Positions 60,459 to 64,000 of a stretch of DNA of 64,000 nt are shown piece after piece. The DNA is taken from assembly GCF_947568225.1 (NCBI RefSeq), contig NZ_CANOOQ010000001.1, positions 2,294,001 through 2,358,000 of the forward strand, given 5' to 3'. This stretch comes from Faecalispora anaeroviscerum (lineage in GTDB: Bacteria; Bacillota; Clostridia; Oscillospirales; Acutalibacteraceae). The position numbers and the translations under genes were made by a program. Position 1 is the stretch's first letter, and each line of letters begins with the position of its first letter. The notes beneath the pieces were generated by a model, which was not told the DNA's origin, searched no databases, and saw only the letters and a list, made by a program, of their open reading frames with translations.

Positions 60459-61324
60459 TTTTTGAAGGATTTTTCGGTAACGATTCTCTGCGTCAGCAGC
60501 TTTCGCTTGCGCTGGAACAGGATCGCCTTCCTCATGCGGTGATTCTGGAGGGTCCGCCCGGCAGCGGCAAGCGCACTCTGGCGGGGATTTTGGCCAGAGC
60601 CTGCGTATGCACCGCCCAGGGTGAGCGCCCCTGCGGTGTGTGCCCGGCCTGTGTGAAGGCAAAAGCGGGGTCGCACCCCGACATTATTGTGGAGAGCGGC
60701 TCAGGCGCCGCGCGGTCGTTCCATGTGGACGCCGTACGTCGTGTTCGTTCCGACGCGTATATTAAGCCGAACGAGGCTTCGCGAAAAGTATACTGCCTGT
60801 TTGAGGCTCAAACCATGTCTGAACAGGCGCAGAACGCCTTGCTGAAAATTCTGGAAGAGCCTCCGGAGGGGATTTTGTTCCTTCTCACGTGTCCGTCTGC
60901 CTCCGCGCTACTGCCCACCATCCGCTCTCGTTCGCTGATTTTGACGTTGGAGCCGCGCGAGCAGGCCGGCGAACACCCGGAGGTTCAGGCTCTTGCCGCC
61001 CAGATTTTGCGCGAGCTCCCTCTGCCGGATGAGTCTGCGGTACTGAAAACGTGTGCACCCTTGATCCAGAACCGCGAGCTTCTGCGCCTGGTGCTTGACC
61101 GCCTGACGGTGCTGTTCCGTGACGCCGCTGTGCTGCGTGCCGGCGGAACCTCTTTAACCCGCGACCTTTCCGCGCAGGAGCTGGCCCGCCAGCTTACCCG
61201 CGATCGCCTTTTGGCGCTGACGGAGCTTTGTATCCAGACCCGCCGCCGCATAGACCAAAACGCAAACAGTACCCTGTTGGTCACGGTTTTTTGTGCGCAG
61301 CTGCGCGCCGTGGCAGGGTATTAA
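60455..61324 (+). CDS. holB: DNA polymerase III delta' subunit
   Basis: Clamp-loader ATPase-like subunit. The P-loop GPPGSGKRT near 30 is followed by a four-cysteine zinc motif (CVCTAQGERPCGVCPAC) and SEQAQNALLKILEEPP near 125. At 289 residues it is a short clostridial form. Overlaps darA by 4 bases. Confidence 0.92.
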   Translation: MIFEGFFGNDSLRQQLSLALEQDRLPHAVILEGPPGSGKRTLAGILARACVCTAQGERPCGVCPACVKAKAGSHPDIIVESGSGAARSFHVDAVRRVRSDAYIKPNEASRKVYCLFEAQTMSEQAQNALLKILEEPPEGILFLLTCPSASALLPTIRSRSLILTLEPREQAGEHPEVQALAAQILRELPLPDESAVLKTCAPLIQNRELLRLVLDRLTVLFRDAAVLRAGGTSLTRDLSAQELARQLTRDRLLALTELCIQTRRRIDQNANSTLLVTVFCAQLRAVAGY

Positions 61325-61418
61325 TCACTCTACAAGTCAAAGAGCGGCGGGGGAGAAACGCCTGTTGCGACACCTTGCTTTATGGAAGATTTTGTAGTAC
61401 ACAATAAAGGAGAGAACT

Positions 61419-62288
61419 ATGGCCGAAGTAATTGGCGTACGATTTAAAAACGTGGGCAAAGTGTATTACTTTGACCCCGATGGAAATAGCTTGAAAAAGG
61501 GCGACATGGTCGTTGTTGAAACCTCTCGCGGGGTGGAATGCGGAGAGGTTGCCATGGAAAACCGCCAGGTAGACGATGAAACAATTGTGCAGCCGCTGAA
61601 AAAGCTGATCCGCATTGCGAATCAGGACGATTTGAAGAAACTCGCGGAAAATCAGATTCGCGAGAAGAGCGCCTTCGAGGTCTGCAACAAAAAGATTGCC
61701 GCCCACAAGCTGGAAATGAAACTCGTGGACGTGGAATACACCTTCGACAACAGCAAAATCCTGTTTTACTTTACCGCCGACGGCCGCGTGGATTTCCGTG
61801 AGCTGGTCAAAGACCTGGCTTCGGTGTTTCGCACGCGTATTGAGCTGCGCCAGATCGGCGTACGCGATGAGGCAAAGATGCTCGGCGGCCTTGGAATCTG
61901 TGGCCGGCCGTTCTGCTGCTCCACCTTTTTGGGCAGCTTTCAGCCGGTTTCCATCAAGATGGCCAAGGAGCAGAATCTTTCCCTCAACCCGGTCAAAATT
62001 TCCGGCACGTGCGGGCGACTGATGTGCTGCCTGAAGTATGAGCAGGAGGCCTACCTGGATCTGCTGCGCACCACCCCCAAGCTCAACGCCATTGTGATGA
62101 CACCCGAGGGACGCGGCATTGTGGTGGATCAGAATTTATTGACCGGTGTGCTGCAGGTTCGGCTTGACAAAGCGCCGGACGCCGCGCCCTCCACCTATAA
62201 GGCCAGGGACGTAAAGCTCATTAAGGATGCTCAGCTGCGCGTGAACAAGGCAGAGCTCGACCAGCTTAAAGAGCTGGAAAAAGATTGA
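61419..62288 (+). CDS. ricT: PSP1-domain protein RicT (YaaT)
   Basis: Member of the YlbF-YmcA-YaaT (RicAFT) complex that carries 4Fe-4S clusters and acts in mRNA processing and sporulation control. The 289-residue product has the PSP1 signature GLGICGRPFCCSTFL and GTCGRLMCCLKYE, giving conserved cysteines. GGAGAG precedes the ATG. Partners are not in this window. Confidence 0.9.
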   Translation: MAEVIGVRFKNVGKVYYFDPDGNSLKKGDMVVVETSRGVECGEVAMENRQVDDETIVQPLKKLIRIANQDDLKKLAENQIREKSAFEVCNKKIAAHKLEMKLVDVEYTFDNSKILFYFTADGRVDFRELVKDLASVFRTRIELRQIGVRDEAKMLGGLGICGRPFCCSTFLGSFQPVSIKMAKEQNLSLNPVKISGTCGRLMCCLKYEQEAYLDLLRTTPKLNAIVMTPEGRGIVVDQNLLTGVLQVRLDKAPDAAPSTYKARDVKLIKDAQLRVNKAELDQLKELEKD

Positions 62289-62379
62289 GATTAGATTCAC
62301 AATTTCATAAAAATCAGTTGCAATTCTGCCATTGTGTGTTAGAATAGGGGAGTAATACTTATTCTGGAGGTGCTTAACA

Positions 62380-62553
62380 ATGGCATATGTAATTAACGGT
62401 GATTGTATTTCCTGCGGTGCTTGCGCAGGTGAGTGTCCCGTGAGCGCTATCACTGATGGTGCTGACAAGTACGTAATTAACCCCGAGCTTTGCACAGAGT
62501 GCGGCGCTTGCGCTTCCGTGTGTCCCGTAGGAGCCCCGAATCCCGAGGCTTAA
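62380..62553 (+). CDS. Small 2[4Fe-4S] ferredoxin
   Basis: A 57-residue ferredoxin with two classical cluster motifs, CISCGACAGECP and CTECGACASVCP. It is the clostridial type used in low-potential electron transfer. ATG at 62380 follows GGAGG. It is inserted between ricT and trmN6 with its own terminator. Confidence 0.97.
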   Translation: MAYVINGDCISCGACAGECPVSAITDGADKYVINPELCTECGACASVCPVGAPNPEA

Positions 62554-62571
62554 GGCTCAATCACTGCATTG

Positions 62572-62610
62572 AATTTAAGGCGGAGCGTTATTAGCTCCGC
62601 CTTAAATTTT
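62572..62610 (+). terminator. Terminator after the ferredoxin gene
   Basis: AATTTAAGGCGGAGC pairs with GCTCCGCCTTAAATT and is followed by TTGG; no long T-run but the stem is 15 bp. Confidence 0.7.
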
Positions 62611-62702
62611 GGACAAGACTTCGGGTATGGATTTTTGCTGCCCGCTGCTTGTTTTAGAATAGAATTTTCTTCCCCTGATTAATCATCCTCCGGAGGTACC
62701 CC

Positions 62703-63443
62703 ATGCAGCCTGAGCTGGAACCGCTTTCTCCCCATATCTCCGTGTTTGTTTCACAGACGCATCGCTTTAATACGGATACGATTTTGCTGGCGCATTTCGC
62801 TGCCCCCAAAAAAGGTGAGAGGTGCGCCGATTTCGGCACCGGCTGCGGCGCGATTCCGCTGATTTGGCTGGCCCGGTATGCGCCCGCACAGATTTGCGGG
62901 GTGGAATTGCAACCAGACGCCTGTGAGCTGGTGCGGCAATCCGCCGAGTATTGCGGCGTAACAGACCGGCTGAGGGTGCTGAATCTCGATCTGCGGGAGC
63001 TTGGGAAGCCGCGCGATCCGTGGCTGAAGAACTGCGATCTCATTGCGTGTAACCCGCCGTATAAGGCACAGGGGACAGGGATTGGGAACCCGGAGCAGGG
63101 CAAACGGCTGGCTCGGCATGAGGAAGCCTGCACCATAGAGGATGTGGCGCGCGCGGCCTTGGCCTGCCTGCGCTATGGTGGGCGCTTCTGCCTGTGTCAG
63201 CGCCCGGAGCGCCTGGCAGATATTCTCACAACCCTGTGTGAGAACGGCCTGGAGCCGAAGCGCCTGCGGTTTGTGCAGGCCCGCGATGGAAAAGCACCGA
63301 AGCTGTTTTTGCTCCAGGCCCGCAAGAAAGGGCAGTCCGGCGGCCTTTTGGTGGAGCCACCGCTGATTCTGCACAACAAAGACGGAACCTTTACCCGGGA
63401 AATGCTGGAGATTTACGGATCCTACAAGGAGGGGCACGAATGA
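62703..63443 (+). CDS. trmN6: tRNA1(Val) adenine-37 N6-methyltransferase-like (YabB/TrmN6)
   Basis: A 246-residue class I SAM methyltransferase. Motif I is DFGTGCGAIPL near residue 45, and the catalytic NPPY is near 117. The family methylates N6 of adenine in tRNA. It lies before rsmI, as yabB does in Bacillus. GGAGG precedes the start; it overlaps rsmI by 4 bases. Confidence 0.9.
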   Translation: MQPELEPLSPHISVFVSQTHRFNTDTILLAHFAAPKKGERCADFGTGCGAIPLIWLARYAPAQICGVELQPDACELVRQSAEYCGVTDRLRVLNLDLRELGKPRDPWLKNCDLIACNPPYKAQGTGIGNPEQGKRLARHEEACTIEDVARAALACLRYGGRFCLCQRPERLADILTTLCENGLEPKRLRFVQARDGKAPKLFLLQARKKGQSGGLLVEPPLILHNKDGTFTREMLEIYGSYKEGHE

Positions 63444-64000
63444 CCGGAAAACTGTATGTGGTGGGTACGCCCATTGGGAACTTATCGGATTTTTCGCCCC
63501 GCGCGGCGCAGACGCTCGCTGAAGCGGATTTTATCGCCGCCGAGGATACCCGGGTGACGGTGAAGCTGCTGAACCATCTGGGAATTAAAAAGCCGATGGT
63601 GAGCTATTTTGAGCATAATAAGCTCGAGCGCGGAGGTATGATTACCCGCCGGATTCTGGAGGGGGAAACCTGCGCACTGGTTTCCGATGCGGGAATGCCC
63701 GCGATTTCGGACCCCGGCGAGCTGCTGGTGGCCCAATGCGCGGAGCTGGGGATTCAAACGCTTGTGGTGCCCGGCCCCAGTGCGGTGATTTCGGCGCTGG
63801 CGATTTCGGGCTTGCCTACCGGCCGGTTTACGTTTGAGGGCTTTCTAAGCGTGAATAAGCGCGCCCGGCGCGAGCATCTGCAGCAGGTGGAGGGGGAAAC
63901 CCGCACCATGGTGTTCTACGAGGCGCCGCATAAGCTGGCCGCTACTCTGGTCGATATGCTCGCCGCCTGGGGCGACCGCCGCATCGCGCTCGTGCGCGAG
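63440..64000 (+). CDS. rsmI: 16S rRNA (cytidine1402-2'-O)-methyltransferase RsmI (partial)
   Basis: Uses SAM to methylate the 2'-OH of C1402. The first 187 codons are in the window. TGKLYVVGTPIGNLSDFSPRA opens the protein, AEDTRVTVKLLNHLGI near 35, SDAGMPAISDPG near 82 and PGPSA near 113 are typical. The C-terminus is off the right edge. ATG at 63440 overlaps the stop of trmN6. Confidence 0.95.
   Translation, partial: MTGKLYVVGTPIGNLSDFSPRAAQTLAEADFIAAEDTRVTVKLLNHLGIKKPMVSYFEHNKLERGGMITRRILEGETCALVSDAGMPAISDPGELLVAQCAELGIQTLVVPGPSAVISALAISGLPTGRFTFEGFLSVNKRARREHLQQVEGETRTMVFYEAPHKLAATLVDMLAAWGDRRIALVRE

Overview
The window looks like chromosome from a spore-forming, moderately GC-rich member of the class Clostridia, probably in the Ruminococcaceae/Oscillospiraceae group. 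The basis is a SpoVT regulator, the Firmicutes-type rimP-nusA-rnpM-ylxQ-infB-rbfA-nrnA-truB-ribF-rpsO-pnp order, frequent TTG/GTG starts behind strong Shine-Dalgarno sites, a prolyl-tRNA editing protein, a ThiT transporter under a TPP riboswitch, and a darA-holB-ricT-trmN6-rsmI block. No species-level marker is visible.

Layout. 1-1980: a 2-hydroxyacid dehydrogenase (cut by the left edge), a lipoprotein and spoVT. 1960-13110: the translation/RNA-processing operon, with structured leaders before rimP, rpsO and pnp. 13140-21520: a PAP2 phosphatase, proB/proA separated by a folded terminator-like element, a single-pass membrane protein, a three-gene cluster of small Gly/Leu-rich or hydrophobic proteins on the minus strand, a phosphoesterase and a phosphohexomutase. 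21520-23490: an island with two nearly identical copies of an unidentified small RNA gene, each with its own promoter and terminator, flanking copies of a structured intergenic repeat. 23490-30330: a membrane protein, a phosphoglycerate mutase, an MBL hydrolase and a MacAB-like export operon. 30330-31310: a second repeat island. 31330-38390: a BCCT betaine-type transporter, an aromatic-ammonia-lyase-fold enzyme that lacks the Ala-Ser-Gly cofactor triad, a small membrane protein, a divergent sigma-54 activator with a matching -24/-12 promoter, then a VOC protein and an Fe-alcohol dehydrogenase. 38750-44860: a GntR-controlled operon with a CUT1 sugar importer lacking an ATPase, a split transketolase and a cupin. 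45000-48680: ilvB-ilvN-ilvC. 49790-51420: a third repeat island. 51430-64000: ychF, a membrane acyltransferase-like protein, a hotdog thioesterase, a HAD phosphatase, TPP riboswitch-thiT, a YbaK-type deacylase, an SDR gene flanked by an imperfect copy of the tRNA-Arg 3' end, tRNA-Arg(CCG), an HD-GYP protein, and the yaaO-darA-holB-ricT-ferredoxin-trmN6-rsmI block (rsmI is cut by the right edge).

The most interesting items are: (1) the lyase with an exact three-residue loss of the MIO triad next to a betaine transporter, which fits an ergothionase-type trimethylamine lyase better than histidine ammonia-lyase; (2) the duplicated small RNA gene; (3) a roughly 500-bp structured element present once in each orientation with an internal promoter and compensatory changes in its stems; (4) a separate roughly 260-bp structured repeat family with two interchangeable internal modules; and (5) a short SDR-bearing insert bounded by a tRNA-Arg att-like repeat. 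Functions rest on motif recognition; no database search was run.
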